Assembly (NCBI RefSeq): GCF_036227605.1
Contig: NZ_CP109487.1
Coordinates: forward strand, 3,422,001 to 3,486,000
Origin: Streptomyces sp. NBC_01439
GTDB lineage: Bacteria > Actinomycetota > Actinomycetes > Streptomycetales > Streptomycetaceae
Length of the DNA: 64,000 nucleotides
Reading direction: 5' to 3'
Part shown: positions 10,077-20,238 of the stretch, in pieces
Numbering within the stretch: position 1 is the stretch's first letter
Layout: every line of letters begins with the position of its first letter
Position numbers and translations under genes: made by a program
The notes under the pieces: model-generated
Database searches by the model: none
Told to the model about the DNA's origin: nothing
Seen by the model: only the letters and a program-made list of their open reading frames with translations

Positions 10077-11672
10077 TCACTTGGAGACGTTGACGGCCGG
10101 TGCGTCCTCGCCCAGGAGCTTGCCGTCCGAGGTCTCGAACTGGCGCTTGAAGGAAGCAATGGCGTCCGCGATCGACGTCAGGGTGTCGTCCGACATCTTG
10201 CCGCCCTCGGCGATGGAGGTGAGGAGGTCCTTGCGCTCGCGGCGCAGGTGCTCCAGCAGCTCCGACTCGAAGCGACGGATGTCGGCGACCGGGACGTCGT
10301 CCATCTTGCCGGTGGTACCGGCCCAGACGGAGACGACCTGCTCCTCGACGGGCATCGGCTGGTACTGGCCCTGCTTCAGCAGCTCGACCAGACGCTTGCC
10401 GCGCTCCAGCGAAGCCTTCGACGCGGCGTCCAGGTCGGAACCGAAGGCGGCGAACGCCTCCAGCTCGCGGTACTGGGCCAGGTCCAGGCGCAGACGGCCG
10501 GAAACCTGCTTCATGGCCTTGTGCTGGGCGGAGCCACCGACGCGGGAGACCGAGATACCGACGTTCAGCGCCGGGCGCTGGCCCGCGTTGAACAGGTCGG
10601 ACTCGAGGAAGCACTGGCCGTCGGTGATGGAGATGACGTTGGTCGGGATGAACGCCGACACGTCGTTCGCCTTGGTCTCGACGATCGGCAGACCGGTCAT
10701 CGAACCGGCACCCATGTCGTCGGACAGCTTCGCGCAGCGCTCCAGCAGACGGGAGTGCAGGTAGAAGACGTCACCCGGGTAGGCCTCGCGGCCCGGCGGG
10801 CGGCGCAGCAGCAGCGACACGGCGCGGTAGGCGTCGGCCTGCTTCGACAGGTCGTCGAAGATGATCAGGACGTGCTTGCCGGCGTACATCCAGTGCTGGC
10901 CGATGGCGGAACCGGTGTACGGCGCCAGGTACTTGAAGCCGGCCGGGTCGGACGCCGGGGCGGCGACGATCGTCGTGTACTCGAGCGCACCGGCGTCTTC
11001 CAGGGCGCCGCGAACGGACGCGATGGTCGAGCCCTTCTGGCCGATGGCGACGTAGATGCAGCGGACCTGCTTGTTCACGTCGCCCGAGCGCCAGTTGTCG
11101 CGCTGGTTGATGATCGTGTCGACGGCCAGAGCGGTCTTACCCGTCTGACGGTCACCGATGATCAGCTGACGCTGACCGCGACCGACCGGCACCATGGCGT
11201 CGATGGCCTTGTAGCCGGTCTGCATCGGCTCGTGGACGGACTTGCGGACCATGACGCCAGGAGCCTGGAGCTCCAGGGCGCGACGGCCTTCGGTCGCGAT
11301 CTCGCCGAGACCGTCGATCGGGTTGCCGAGCGGGTCGACGACGCGGCCGAGGTAGCCCTCGCCGACGCCGACCGAGAGCACCTCACCGGTGCGCTGCACC
11401 GGCTGGCCCTCCTCGATACCGCTGAACTCGCCGAGGACAACCGCACCGATCTCGCGCTCCTCGAGGTTGAGGGCGAGACCGAGGGTGCCGTCCTCGAACT
11501 TCAGCAGCTCGTTCGCCATGGCGGAGGGCAGACCCTCCACCTTCGCGATGCCGTCGCCGGCAACGCTGACCGTTCCGACCTCCTCGCGCGAGGCCGCGTC
11601 CGGCTGGTACGACTGGACAAAGTTCTCCAGTGCGTCCCGGATCTCCTCCGGCCGGATCGTGAGCTCCGCCAT
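10077..11672 (-). CDS. atpA: ATP synthase F1 subunit alpha
   Basis: Non-catalytic nucleotide-binding subunit, 531 aa. The start is set at ATG 11672 ([19 protein letters not shown]); an in-frame ATG at 11756 would add 28 residues that run through the intercistronic hairpin and are unlike the family. P-loop GDRQTGKT at 173-180, the signature [14 protein letters not shown], and the C-terminal [14 protein letters not shown] region are visible. Downstream atpG follows after 20 nt; upstream atpH is separated by 130 nt containing a hairpin. Confidence 0.97.
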   Translation of the reverse strand: MAELTIRPEEIRDALENFVQSYQPDAASREEVGTVSVAGDGIAKVEGLPSAMANELLKFEDGTLGLALNLEEREIGAVVLGEFSGIEEGQPVQRTGEVLSVGVGEGYLGRVVDPLGNPIDGLGEIATEGRRALELQAPGVMVRKSVHEPMQTGYKAIDAMVPVGRGQRQLIIGDRQTGKTALAVDTIINQRDNWRSGDVNKQVRCIYVAIGQKGSTIASVRGALEDAGALEYTTIVAAPASDPAGFKYLAPYTGSAIGQHWMYAGKHVLIIFDDLSKQADAYRAVSLLLRRPPGREAYPGDVFYLHSRLLERCAKLSDDMGAGSMTGLPIVETKANDVSAFIPTNVISITDGQCFLESDLFNAGQRPALNVGISVSRVGGSAQHKAMKQVSGRLRLDLAQYRELEAFAAFGSDLDAASKASLERGKRLVELLKQGQYQPMPVEEQVVSVWAGTTGKMDDVPVADIRRFESELLEHLRRERKDLLTSIAEGGKMSDDTLTSIADAIASFKRQFETSDGKLLGEDAPAVNVSK

Positions 11673-11717
11673 CTGGGTTCCCTGCTCTCCTTGTTGGGCC
11701 TGAAGCTTCTTAGGGGT

Positions 11718-11734
11718 CTGGGGGCGACCCCCAG
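11718..11734 (-). other. intercistronic hairpin between atpH and atpA
   Basis: Perfect 7-bp stem CTGGGGG (11718-11724) / CCCCCAG (11728-11734) with a CGA loop, lying in the largest gap inside the operon (11673-11802). It could be an mRNA processing or stability element or a partial terminator. Confidence 0.5.
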
Positions 11735-11802
11735 GAATCTTCTGCAAGTTCTGCACGGCCCAACCGGGCCGCTAGGAATGCTTCTGTTCTATTGGTGGCT
11801 GG

Positions 11803-12618
11803 TCAGCCGGCCATGCGGCGCGACGCCTCGGCGAGGCGGTCCGCGATGGTGCCGTCGATGACCTCGTCGCCGACTCGCACCGAGATCCCGCCGAGGACCT
11901 CGGGGTCCACGTCGAGGTTCAGGTGCATCTGGCGGCCGTACAGCTTGGCCAGCACCGCGCCGAGACGCGTCTTCTGCACGTCGCTGAGCGGAACCGCGCT
12001 GGTCACGGTGGCGACCATGCGGTCACGGCGCTCGGCGGCGAGCTTGGAAAGGGACTCGAGTCCCGCTTCCAGGCTACGTCCACGCGGGTGCGTGACAAGA
12101 CGGATCACCAGGCGCTCGGTGACGGCGTTCACCTTGCCGCCGAGCAGGCTGCGCAGCAGCTCGCTCTTGGCGGAGGCGGTCGCCGCACGGTCGGTCAGCG
12201 CGGAACGCAGCTCGGTGCTCGAGGAGACGATCCGGCCGAACCGGAACACCTCGTCCTCGACGTTGTCGAGCGCGTCGCCCTGCTGGGCCGCCGTGAGGTC
12301 GGCGGTGGCCGCCAGCTCCTCCAGCGAGTCCACCAGGTCGCGGGACTGCGACCAGCGGGACCGGACCATGCCGGACACCAGGTCGAGGGTCTCCCCGCCG
12401 ACCTGGCCGCCGAGCAGCCGCCCGGCCAGCTCGGCCTTGGCCTCGCCGGACTGCGCCGGGTCGGTCAGGACCCGACGCAGCGAGACCTCACGGTCGAGCA
12501 GCGCAGTGACGGCAGCCAGCTCACCGGCGAGCTTCGCCGCGTCGACGGACGTGTTGTCCGTCAGCGCGTCGAGACGCTCACGCGCGGAGGCCAGCGCCTC
12601 GCGGCTCGCTCCGTTCAT
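11803..12618 (-). CDS. atpH: ATP synthase subunit delta
   Basis: Peripheral-stalk (OSCP-like) subunit linking b to the F1 head. At 271 aa it has the long form typical of actinobacteria, in which an N-terminal extension precedes the roughly 180-residue OSCP core; the core C-terminus VTSAVPLSDVQKTRLGAVLAK ... GGISVRVGDEVIDGTIADRL is clear. The ATG at 12618 overlaps the atpF stop (ATGA), so it is translationally coupled to atpF. Confidence 0.95.
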   Translation of the reverse strand: MNGASREALASARERLDALTDNTSVDAAKLAGELAAVTALLDREVSLRRVLTDPAQSGEAKAELAGRLLGGQVGGETLDLVSGMVRSRWSQSRDLVDSLEELAATADLTAAQQGDALDNVEDEVFRFGRIVSSSTELRSALTDRAATASAKSELLRSLLGGKVNAVTERLVIRLVTHPRGRSLEAGLESLSKLAAERRDRMVATVTSAVPLSDVQKTRLGAVLAKLYGRQMHLNLDVDPEVLGGISVRVGDEVIDGTIADRLAEASRRMAG

Positions 12619-13157
12619 CGGGCCGCCTCGGCCTTCTCCTCGAGCTCGCTGAGGAAACGGTCGATGGTGCGGCTCTGCCGGGCGTGGTCCTCAAGGGACT
12701 CGCCGACGAGCTTTCCGGCCAGGTCGGTGGCGAGCTTGCCCACGTCCTGGCGCAGCGCCTGGGAAGCGGCCTTGCGGTCCGCCTCGATCTGGGCGTGGCC
12801 GGCAGCGATGATCTCCTCACGCTGCCGCTGGCCCTCTGCGCGCAGTTCTTCCTTGAGCGCAGTGCCCTGCTCCAGCGCTTCCTGGCGCAGGCGCGCGGCC
12901 TCGTGCCGGGCTTCGGCGAGCTGGGCCTTGTACTGCTCCAGGACGCTCTGGGCCTCGGTCTGGGCGGATTCCGCCTTCTCGATACCGCCCTCGATGGCCT
13001 CGCGGCGCTCTTCCAGAACCTTGTTGATGTTCGGGAGGAGCTTCTTCGCGAGGAAACCGAAGACGATGACGAAGGCGAGCAGACCGATGACGAGCTCGGG
13101 GATCGGCGGGACGAGGGGGTTACCCGGCTCCTCGGCCGCGAGAACCAGGAGGTTCAC
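12615..13157 (-). CDS. atpF: ATP synthase F0 subunit b
   Basis: Peripheral-stalk subunit, 180 aa. One N-terminal membrane helix (PELVIGLLAFVIVFGFLAKKLLP, about 22-44) followed by a long charged coiled coil (INKVLEERREAIEGGIEKAESAQTE...). ATG start at 13157, 40 nt after atpE. Overlaps atpH by 4 nt. Confidence 0.96.
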   Translation of the reverse strand: MNLLVLAAEEPGNPLVPPIPELVIGLLAFVIVFGFLAKKLLPNINKVLEERREAIEGGIEKAESAQTEAQSVLEQYKAQLAEARHEAARLRQEALEQGTALKEELRAEGQRQREEIIAAGHAQIEADRKAASQALRQDVGKLATDLAGKLVGESLEDHARQSRTIDRFLSELEEKAEAAR

Positions 13158-13197
13158 ATCAGTGCCTTTCGTCGATTCGGACTAGTCGTGGGGTTCG

Positions 13198-14326
<1,129 letters not shown>

Positions 14327-14552
14327 CGCAGGGCTCCTTCAGCGTGGCGCATAGGTACGGCAACCTCGTTGTGTCGGCGCGGCGCGCAGCCGCGGTTCGG
14401 CACTGGACTGGTGTAACGGATGGTGGGGCGGCAGTCAGGCATCGAGCCTCGCGATGGAACAGGCGTCAGCTCAGATGCCCGCGCCCGCAGTGCCGCAGTT
14501 GGCACCGGACGATAGCAGGATCTCGAACGCCCACTTATCCCGGCCCTACCCT

Positions 14553-14990
14553 TCACGACTTCGGCCCCGGATTTTCGGGCTTGTCGCCCTTCACCGAGTC
14601 CGGCTCGACGTAAAGAATCTTGGCCTTCATGTGAGCACGGGTCTGCGCGCCGATCCACACCAGGGTGGTGGCGACGAGCGTGATCGCGAACGCCTTGGGG
14701 TTGAACAGGGTGGTGTTCTTGAACGCCGCGACAAACACGAAGAGCAGCAGGATCTGGGCCGTATAGAGCATGAGCCCCATGGCCTGGAAGAGATGCGGAA
14801 GTGATTTCGCCGTGCGCTGCAGAACGACGAATCCGATGCCCATGAACAGAATCACGACCAGCGTCGCGACGACGGCTCCGACTGCACCCTTGCTGCCGAC
14901 GACCAACGCGCTGATCACGGCGGCGATAGCGCCGGCTACAGCTGTGGGTACAGCGGCTTGCAGGAGGAGTCGGACGTCATCTGACCGCAT
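14553..14990 (-). CDS. atpI: ATP synthase protein I (AtpI-like membrane protein)
   Basis: First gene of the operon. The start is ATG 14990 (MRSDDVRLLLQAAVPTAVAG), giving 145 aa; a longer in-frame reading begins at 15074 but adds a non-hydrophobic tail that would overlap the promoter region. Four membrane helices are visible (about 11-33, 36-57, 72-92, 100-122), then a polar C-terminus (YVEPDSVKGDKPENPGPKS). Sequence conservation of AtpI is low, so the name rests largely on topology and position immediately upstream of atpB. Proposed role in other bacteria: c-ring assembly. Confidence 0.85.
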   Translation of the reverse strand: MRSDDVRLLLQAAVPTAVAGAIAAVISALVVGSKGAVGAVVATLVVILFMGIGFVVLQRTAKSLPHLFQAMGLMLYTAQILLLFVFVAAFKNTTLFNPKAFAITLVATTLVWIGAQTRAHMKAKILYVEPDSVKGDKPENPGPKS

Positions 14991-15115
14991 GGCGGTTTGC
15001 TCCGCGTGGTGGTGGGGGCACTGGACTCGTACAGGACGAGCGTAAGCCCGGTCCGAGAGAGAACCTCGGGCCAAGGGGCCGTCGCACTACGGTCCTTCGG
15101 CTCTGTCGCCGGGTT

Positions 15116-15133
15116 TAGTGAACGGTATCACAA
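15116..15133. promoter_or_regulatory. Rex-like operator upstream of the atp operon
   Basis: TAGTGAA-CGGT-ATCACAA (15116-15133) matches the Rex operator TTGTGAA-N4-TTCACAA with one mismatch in each half. It lies 126 bp upstream of the atpI start in the only large gap (14991-15264). Rex is the NADH/NAD+ sensing repressor of Streptomyces respiratory genes, so control of ATP synthase by redox poise is expected. Confidence 0.65.
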
Positions 15134-15264
15134 ACTATTTGATGAGAGCTTTACCTGCTCGGTGTGCCGACTGTCACACATGAGAGTGACCCTGCGCGTG
15201 TGTGCGCGACAGGCAGCTGGCTTGTCTGGTAAAGGGCATCCATGTCCGACATGTGACCGGAGGG

Positions 15265-16587
15265 TCAGCGGGTGGATTCAGCCTTACGCCGGTCGGGGAA
15301 GCGCGAACGGGGGCCCACGGCGGTCGCTCCGTTGACGCCGGAGACGCCCGCGGCGATGGGCCTCACGGGCTCCGGCTCCTGGCCCGAGGCGTCCTGTGCG
15401 GCAGCCTCGGCCGCCCGTTCCGCATGGCGGTAGCGCGGCGGAACCAGACCTTCCGCCCAGCGCGGGGCGCGCGGGGTGAAGCGCGGCAGGAGCAGCAGGA
15501 TCAGGCCGACGGCGCTCAGAGCGACGATCGCCAGCACGATCCACATCGTGGCGGAATGCACGGAATAGGCCACCGTGCCGAAGGCGATCAGGCCCGACCA
15601 GAAGTACATGATCATGACCGCGCGGCTGTGCGAATGCCCGAGTTCCAGCAGCCGGTGGTGGAGGTGCCCGCGGTCGGCGGCGAAGGGCGACTGGCCCTTC
15701 CACGTGCGCCGGACGATGGCCAGGACCAGGTCCGCCATCGGGATCGCGATGACCGTCAGCGGCAGGATCAGCGGGATGTAGGCGGGGAGCATCGCGTGCG
15801 TCGCGTTGCGCTCACCACCCGCGAAGAGGGCGAGCGCGTCCGGGTCCACCTGCCCGGTGAGGGAGATCGCGGAGGCGGCCAGCACCAGGCCGATGAGCAT
15901 CGAGCCGGAGTCGCCCATGAAGATCCGGGCGGGGTGCATGTTGTGCGGCAGGAAGCCCAGGCACATGCCCATCAGGATCGCGGCGAAGAGGGTCGCGGGC
16001 GCCGCCGACTCGATGCCGTAGCCGAACCAGATCCGGTACGCGTAGAGGAAGAGCGCCGCGGCGGCGATGCAGACCATGCCGGCGGCCAGGCCGTCCAGGC
16101 CGTCGACGAAGTTCACGGCGTTGATGGTGATCACGACGAGGGCGACGGTGAGCAGGTTGCCCTGCCACTGGGTGAGCGGCACCGTCCCGATGCCCGGGAC
16201 GGGGATCCACAAGATGGTCAGACCCTGCATGACCATCACACCGGCGGAGATCATCTGCGCGCCGAGCTTGATCAGGGCGTCGAGCTCGAACTTGTCGTCG
16301 AGGACGCCGACCAGCCAGATCAGCGCCGCGCCGGAGAGCAGCGCGCGCGGCTCGTTCGACAGCTCGAAGACGCCGTTGAGGTTCCGCAGGTGGTCGGCGA
16401 CCAGCAGGCCGGCGCAGAGACCGCCGAACATGGCGATGCCGCCCAGTCGCGGTGTGGGCTCGCGGTGCACGTCGCGGGCGCGGATCTCCGGCATGGCCCC
16501 GGCCGCGATCGCGAACTTCCGCACGGGCCCGGTCAGCAGGTAGGTCACCGCGACCGTGACGCAAAGCGTCAGCAGATATTCACGCAC
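15265..16587 (-). CDS. WecA/MraY-family undecaprenyl-phosphate sugar-1-phosphate transferase
   Basis: Integral membrane glycosyltransferase that would load a HexNAc-1-phosphate onto undecaprenyl phosphate, the first step of a wall polymer such as teichoic acid or arabinogalactan linker. Start chosen as GTG 16587 (MREYLLTLCVTVAVTYLLTG) with GGGG upstream; GTG 16626 is possible and adds 13 residues. About 10-11 membrane helices; active-site motifs LVGVLDDKFELDALIK, NAVNFVDGLDGLAAG and FMGDSGSMLIG are intact. The polar C-terminus of about 80 residues is disordered. It lies upstream of atpI, separated by 274 bp containing the Rex-like site, so it is probably not in the atp operon. Confidence 0.93.
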   Translation of the reverse strand: MREYLLTLCVTVAVTYLLTGPVRKFAIAAGAMPEIRARDVHREPTPRLGGIAMFGGLCAGLLVADHLRNLNGVFELSNEPRALLSGAALIWLVGVLDDKFELDALIKLGAQMISAGVMVMQGLTILWIPVPGIGTVPLTQWQGNLLTVALVVITINAVNFVDGLDGLAAGMVCIAAAALFLYAYRIWFGYGIESAAPATLFAAILMGMCLGFLPHNMHPARIFMGDSGSMLIGLVLAASAISLTGQVDPDALALFAGGERNATHAMLPAYIPLILPLTVIAIPMADLVLAIVRRTWKGQSPFAADRGHLHHRLLELGHSHSRAVMIMYFWSGLIAFGTVAYSVHSATMWIVLAIVALSAVGLILLLLPRFTPRAPRWAEGLVPPRYRHAERAAEAAAQDASGQEPEPVRPIAAGVSGVNGATAVGPRSRFPDRRKAESTR

Positions 16588-16703
16588 GGGCTGCCCCAGA
16601 TGTATCGCCGGCCATCTCAGCCCCACACATTAGCTGCGATGTCACCTCCTTCGAGGACGCGAGGGGACCGCATCCCGGTTCCAGTACGCCCCGCTTGTTC
16701 CGC

Positions 16704-17933
16704 TTACTCCCTGTAAGGGGGAAATCCGGCCGTGAGCTCGCCGACCTCCGTACGCGTTTTCACGCCATCCCCGTCCAGCGCCGCGGCGAACAACGCCGCG
16801 ATCCGGACCATCTCCGCCTCCCCCATCCCCTGGGTGGTCACGGCGGCCGTTCCCAGCCGGATGCCGCGCTGGTCCCCGTACGGGAGGGCACAGGTGTCCA
16901 GCACGATCCCGGCGGCGGCCAGCCGGCCGCGGGCTGTCGGACCGTCCACGCCCAGCGGGGCCGGATCGGCGGTGATCAGATGGGTGTCGGTACCGCCGGT
17001 GGTGAGGGTGAACCCGTGCTCCTGGAGCGCGCCCGCCAGCACCCGCGCATGGGCGACGACCCGGTGCGCGTACGTGGTGAAGGCCGGCCGGGCCGCCTCG
17101 CCGAAGGCCACGGCCTTGGCGGCGATGGTGTGCATCTGGGCCCCGCCCTGGGTGAAGGGAAACACCGCCCGGTCGACGCGCTCCGCGTATTCGGCGCCGC
17201 ACAGCACCATGCCGCCGCGCGGGCCGCGCAGCACCTTGTGCGTGGTAGCGCAGACGACGTCGGCGTACGGGACGGGGCTGGGCGCGGCCCCGCCGGCCAC
17301 CAGCCCGATCGGATGGGCGGCGTCCACGATCAGATAGGCCCCGACCTCGTCGGCGATCTCCCGGAAGGCCGAGTACTCGGGGTGGCGGGGGTAGGAGATG
17401 GAGCCGCACACGATCGCCTTGGGGCGGTGCGCGTGGGCGAGGCGCTGGACCTGCCGGTAGTCGATGAGGCCCGTCGCGGCGTCGACGCCGTAGCCGACGA
17501 AGTCGAACCACCGCCCGGAGAAGTTGGCGGGCGACCCGTGGGTGAGGTGCCCGCCGTACGGGAGACCCATCGCCAGCACGGTGTCCCCCGGCCGCAGCAG
17601 GGCGGCGTACGCGGCCAGGACCGCCGAGGAGCCGGAGTGCGGCTGTACGTTGGCGTGCTCGGCCCCGAAGAGCGCCTTGGCCCGCTCCACGGCGGTCCGC
17701 TCGGCGAGATCGGCGTACTCGCACCCGCCGTGGTGCCGGGCGCCGGGGTACCCCTCGGCGTACTTGTTGGCGAGCGCGGACCCGAGCGCGGCGAGCACGG
17801 CGGTCGAGGTGAAGTTCTCCGCGGCGCTCATCTGCAACGTGTCGGCCTGCCGCTGCCGCTCCCCGGCCAGTACGTCGGCCATCTGCGGGTCCTGCGCGCG
17901 CAGCAGGTCCGTGGGCTGGGTGATGACGCTCAT
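16704..17933 (-). CDS. glyA: serine hydroxymethyltransferase-like PLP enzyme
   Basis: PLP-dependent fold-type I enzyme of 409 aa, ATG 17933. The family landmarks MSAAENFTSTAVLAALGS, NKYAEGYPGARHHGG, NVQPHSGSSAVLAAY, and the lysine motif CATTHKVLRGPRGG are present, so Ser/Gly and folate one-carbon interconversion is the default assignment. It differs from canonical GlyA in details (for example LPYGGHLTHGSPANFSGRWFDFVGYGVD) and the C-terminus is shorter, so it may be the secondary SHMT paralogue of streptomycetes or an enzyme acting on a modified serine. It is the distal gene of a leftward run from prfA. Confidence 0.85.
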   Translation of the reverse strand: MSVITQPTDLLRAQDPQMADVLAGERQRQADTLQMSAAENFTSTAVLAALGSALANKYAEGYPGARHHGGCEYADLAERTAVERAKALFGAEHANVQPHSGSSAVLAAYAALLRPGDTVLAMGLPYGGHLTHGSPANFSGRWFDFVGYGVDAATGLIDYRQVQRLAHAHRPKAIVCGSISYPRHPEYSAFREIADEVGAYLIVDAAHPIGLVAGGAAPSPVPYADVVCATTHKVLRGPRGGMVLCGAEYAERVDRAVFPFTQGGAQMHTIAAKAVAFGEAARPAFTTYAHRVVAHARVLAGALQEHGFTLTTGGTDTHLITADPAPLGVDGPTARGRLAAAGIVLDTCALPYGDQRGIRLGTAAVTTQGMGEAEMVRIAALFAAALDGDGVKTRTEVGELTAGFPPYRE

Positions 17934-17995
17934 GGCGGCGCTCCAGGGGTACCGGGTACCAGCCACTGTAGGCCCGCGGACCCCGCGGTGCCCGG

Positions 17996-18652
17996 TCAGC
18001 GCGCGGCGGTCACGCCCGTCAGGGCCGTCACGACCGGATCGAGCGCCTGGTTGATTTCGTCGCCGATGGAGCGGAAGAAGGTGATCGGAGCCCCGTACGG
18101 GTCGTACACCTCGTCCGCGTCGGGCGACGGCGCCAGCAGCCAGCCGCGCAGGGCCGCGGCGGCCCGCACGAGCGCCCGCGCCCGCTCCGCCATGCCGTCG
18201 TCCAGCGGCGGCAGCGTGGCCGGATCTATCGCCCGCACCAGCCGGGTGAATTCCTTCAGCGTGAAGGTGCGCAGCCCCGCCGAGTGGCCCATCGAGATGA
18301 CCTGGGCCCGGTGGTCGCGGGTGGCGGTCAGGACCAGGTCGGCGCGTATGACGTGCTCGTCCAGCAGCTCCCGCCCGGTGAACCCGGAGGCGTCGGCCCC
18401 GAAGTCCGCCAGCACGGCGGCCGCGTTGGCCTCCATGGGGGCGCCCTCGTGGCCCCAGGTGCCGGCGCTCTCCACGATGAGGTCGCCGGTGACGGGGCCG
18501 CCGAGGCGGTGCGCGAGGGCATGCCGCGTCAGCCGCTCGGTGATGGGCGAGCGGCACACGTTCCCGGTGCTGACGTGGAGTATGCGGAAAGTGGTTCCTC
18601 CGGCTACCGCCGGCCGGTACCCCCCTGCTATGCCACGCCCCTCAGGGCTCAC
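17996..18652 (-). CDS. low-molecular-weight protein-tyrosine phosphatase
   Basis: Cytoplasmic phosphatase; the P-loop is near the N-terminus, ILHVSTGNVCRSPITERL, containing a (V/C)x5 loop in which the usual CxxxxxCR(S/T) reads STGNVCRS: the first Cys position is Ser and one Cys precedes Arg. The C-terminal DPYGAP aspartate loop (YDPYGAPITFF) matches the general-acid loop. The GTG start at 18652 overlaps the TGA of the upstream YrdC-type gene (GTGA), indicating coupling; this gives a 218-aa protein with a short N-terminal extension of about 30 residues. Substrate unknown; in other bacteria such enzymes act on tyrosine kinases of polysaccharide export or on low-Mr substrates. Confidence 0.85.
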   Translation of the reverse strand: MSPEGRGIAGGYRPAVAGGTTFRILHVSTGNVCRSPITERLTRHALAHRLGGPVTGDLIVESAGTWGHEGAPMEANAAAVLADFGADASGFTGRELLDEHVIRADLVLTATRDHRAQVISMGHSAGLRTFTLKEFTRLVRAIDPATLPPLDDGMAERARALVRAAAALRGWLLAPSPDADEVYDPYGAPITFFRSIGDEINQALDPVVTALTGVTAAR

Positions 18653-19296
18653 GGGGCGACCTCGAGGTCGGGTACGACCTCCCGCAGCTGATCTGCGGTA
18701 AGTGCCCCCTCGCGCAGCAGGAGGGGAACCTTCCCGGTGACGTCGACGATCGACGACGGCTGGATGCCGGGCGTCGGGCCGCCGTCCAGGTACACGGACA
18801 CGGAGTCCCCGAGCATCTCGCGCGCGGCGTCGCAGTCCTCGGGCGCCGGGTGACCGGACAGGTTGGCCGAGGACACCGCCATCGGGCCGACCTCGGTCAG
18901 CAGCTCGATCGCCACGGGGTGCAGGGGCATGCGCACGGCGACGGTGCCCTGGGTGTCCCCCAGGTCCCACGCGAGCGAGGGCTGGTGCTTAGCGACCAGG
19001 GTCAGCGCGCCGGGCCAGAAGGCGTCGACGAGCTCCCAGGCCTGCTCGGAGAAGTCCGTGACGAGGCCGTGGAGCGTGTTCGGGGAGCCGATGAGCACCG
19101 GGGTGGGCATGCCGCGACCGCGGCCCTTGGCGGCCAGGAGGTCGTGGACGGCCTCCGGGCTGAAGGCGTCCGCGCCGATCCCGTACAGGGTGTCGGTGGG
19201 CAGCACGACGAGCTCTCCGCGGCGCACGGCGGATGCGGCTTCACGCAGACCGGTCTTGCGGTCCGTCGCGTCGTTGCAGTCGTATCGCCGGGCCAT
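18649..19296 (-). CDS. tsaC: L-threonylcarbamoyladenylate synthase (YrdC/Sua5 family)
   Basis: Makes threonylcarbamoyl-AMP from threonine, bicarbonate and ATP for the t6A37 modification of ANN-decoding tRNAs. 215 aa with the YrdC signature: RRGELVVLPTDTLYGIGADAFSPEAV, KGRGRGMPTPVLIGS, FWPGALTLVAKHQ, and the SSANLSGHPAPEDCD threonine-binding segment. No C-terminal Sua5 domain. ATG 19296; it lies 49 nt after prmC and overlaps the phosphatase gene by 4 nt. The prfA-prmC-tsaC order is widely conserved in bacteria. Confidence 0.93.
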   Translation of the reverse strand: MARRYDCNDATDRKTGLREAASAVRRGELVVLPTDTLYGIGADAFSPEAVHDLLAAKGRGRGMPTPVLIGSPNTLHGLVTDFSEQAWELVDAFWPGALTLVAKHQPSLAWDLGDTQGTVAVRMPLHPVAIELLTEVGPMAVSSANLSGHPAPEDCDAAREMLGDSVSVYLDGGPTPGIQPSSIVDVTGKVPLLLREGALTADQLREVVPDLEVAP

Positions 19297-19345
19297 CAGC
19301 GGGCCTCCTCGTGCAGCAGGGGGGTGGCGGGAATCGTCGCGCCGG

Positions 19346-20191
19346 TCACGGCAGGGCCTTGCGGGCCGTCGCGAAGCGCGGGCGGTTGTTGAGGTCCGGG
19401 TGGTCGGCGGCGTCGGCCCAGCCCTGCTCCTCGGCGAAGATCCACGGCACCTGGCCGCCCTGGGTGTCGGCGTGCTCGATGACGACGATGCCGCCGGGCC
19501 GCAGCAGCCGGTGGGCGGTCCGCTCGATGCCGCGGATGGTGTCGAGGCCGTCCTCGCCGGAGAAGAGCGCCATCTCCGGATCGTGGTCGCGGGCCTCGGG
19601 GGCGACGTACTCCCACTCGGTGAGCGGGATGTACGGCGGGTTGGAGATGACGAGGTCGACCTGGCCGTCGAGCTCGGGCAGTGCGCTCAGGGCGTCACCC
19701 TGGTGGACGGTGACCCGGGAGCCCTCGGCGTTCTTGCGGGTCCACCGCAGGGCGTCCTCGGACAGCTCGACCGCGTGCACGCGCGAGCGCGGCACCTCCT
19801 GGGCCATGGCCAGCGCGATGGCGCCGGAGCCGGTGCACAGGTCCACGATCAGCGGCTCGACGACGTCCATCGCGCGCACGGCGTGTATGGCCCAGTCCAC
19901 GACCGACTCGGTCTCGGGCCGGGGCACGAAGACCCCGGGCCCGACCTGGAGCTCCAGGTACCGGAAGAAGGCGCGGCCGGTGATGTGCTGGAGCGGCTCG
20001 CGCGCCTCGCGGCGGGCGACGGCCTCCCAGTAGCGGGCGTCGAAGTCCGCGTCCTTGACGTGGTGCAGTTCCCCCCGTTTGACGCCGTGCACGAAGGCGG
20101 CGAGCTCCTCCGCGTCGAAGCGCGGTGAGGGCACGCCGGCGGCGGCCAGCCGCTGGGTGGCCTGGGCCACCTCGGCAAGCAGCAAGTTCAC
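19346..20191 (-). CDS. prmC: peptide chain release factor N5-glutamine methyltransferase
   Basis: SAM-dependent methyltransferase that modifies the Gln of the GGQ motif of release factors. 281 aa, GTG start at 20191. N-terminal helical substrate domain with the family pattern LAAAGVPSPRFDAEELAAFV; SAM site VDLCTGSGAIALAMA; catalytic NPPYIP motif in DLVISNPPYIPLTE. It follows prfA (its substrate gene) after 47 nt, the classic arrangement. Confidence 0.95.
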   Translation of the reverse strand: MNLLLAEVAQATQRLAAAGVPSPRFDAEELAAFVHGVKRGELHHVKDADFDARYWEAVARREAREPLQHITGRAFFRYLELQVGPGVFVPRPETESVVDWAIHAVRAMDVVEPLIVDLCTGSGAIALAMAQEVPRSRVHAVELSEDALRWTRKNAEGSRVTVHQGDALSALPELDGQVDLVISNPPYIPLTEWEYVAPEARDHDPEMALFSGEDGLDTIRGIERTAHRLLRPGGIVVIEHADTQGGQVPWIFAEEQGWADAADHPDLNNRPRFATARKALP

Positions 20192-20238
20192 GCTGGTCCT
20201 CCGGGCTGCTGTCGTACGGGGGTGGTGCGGGGATCGGG

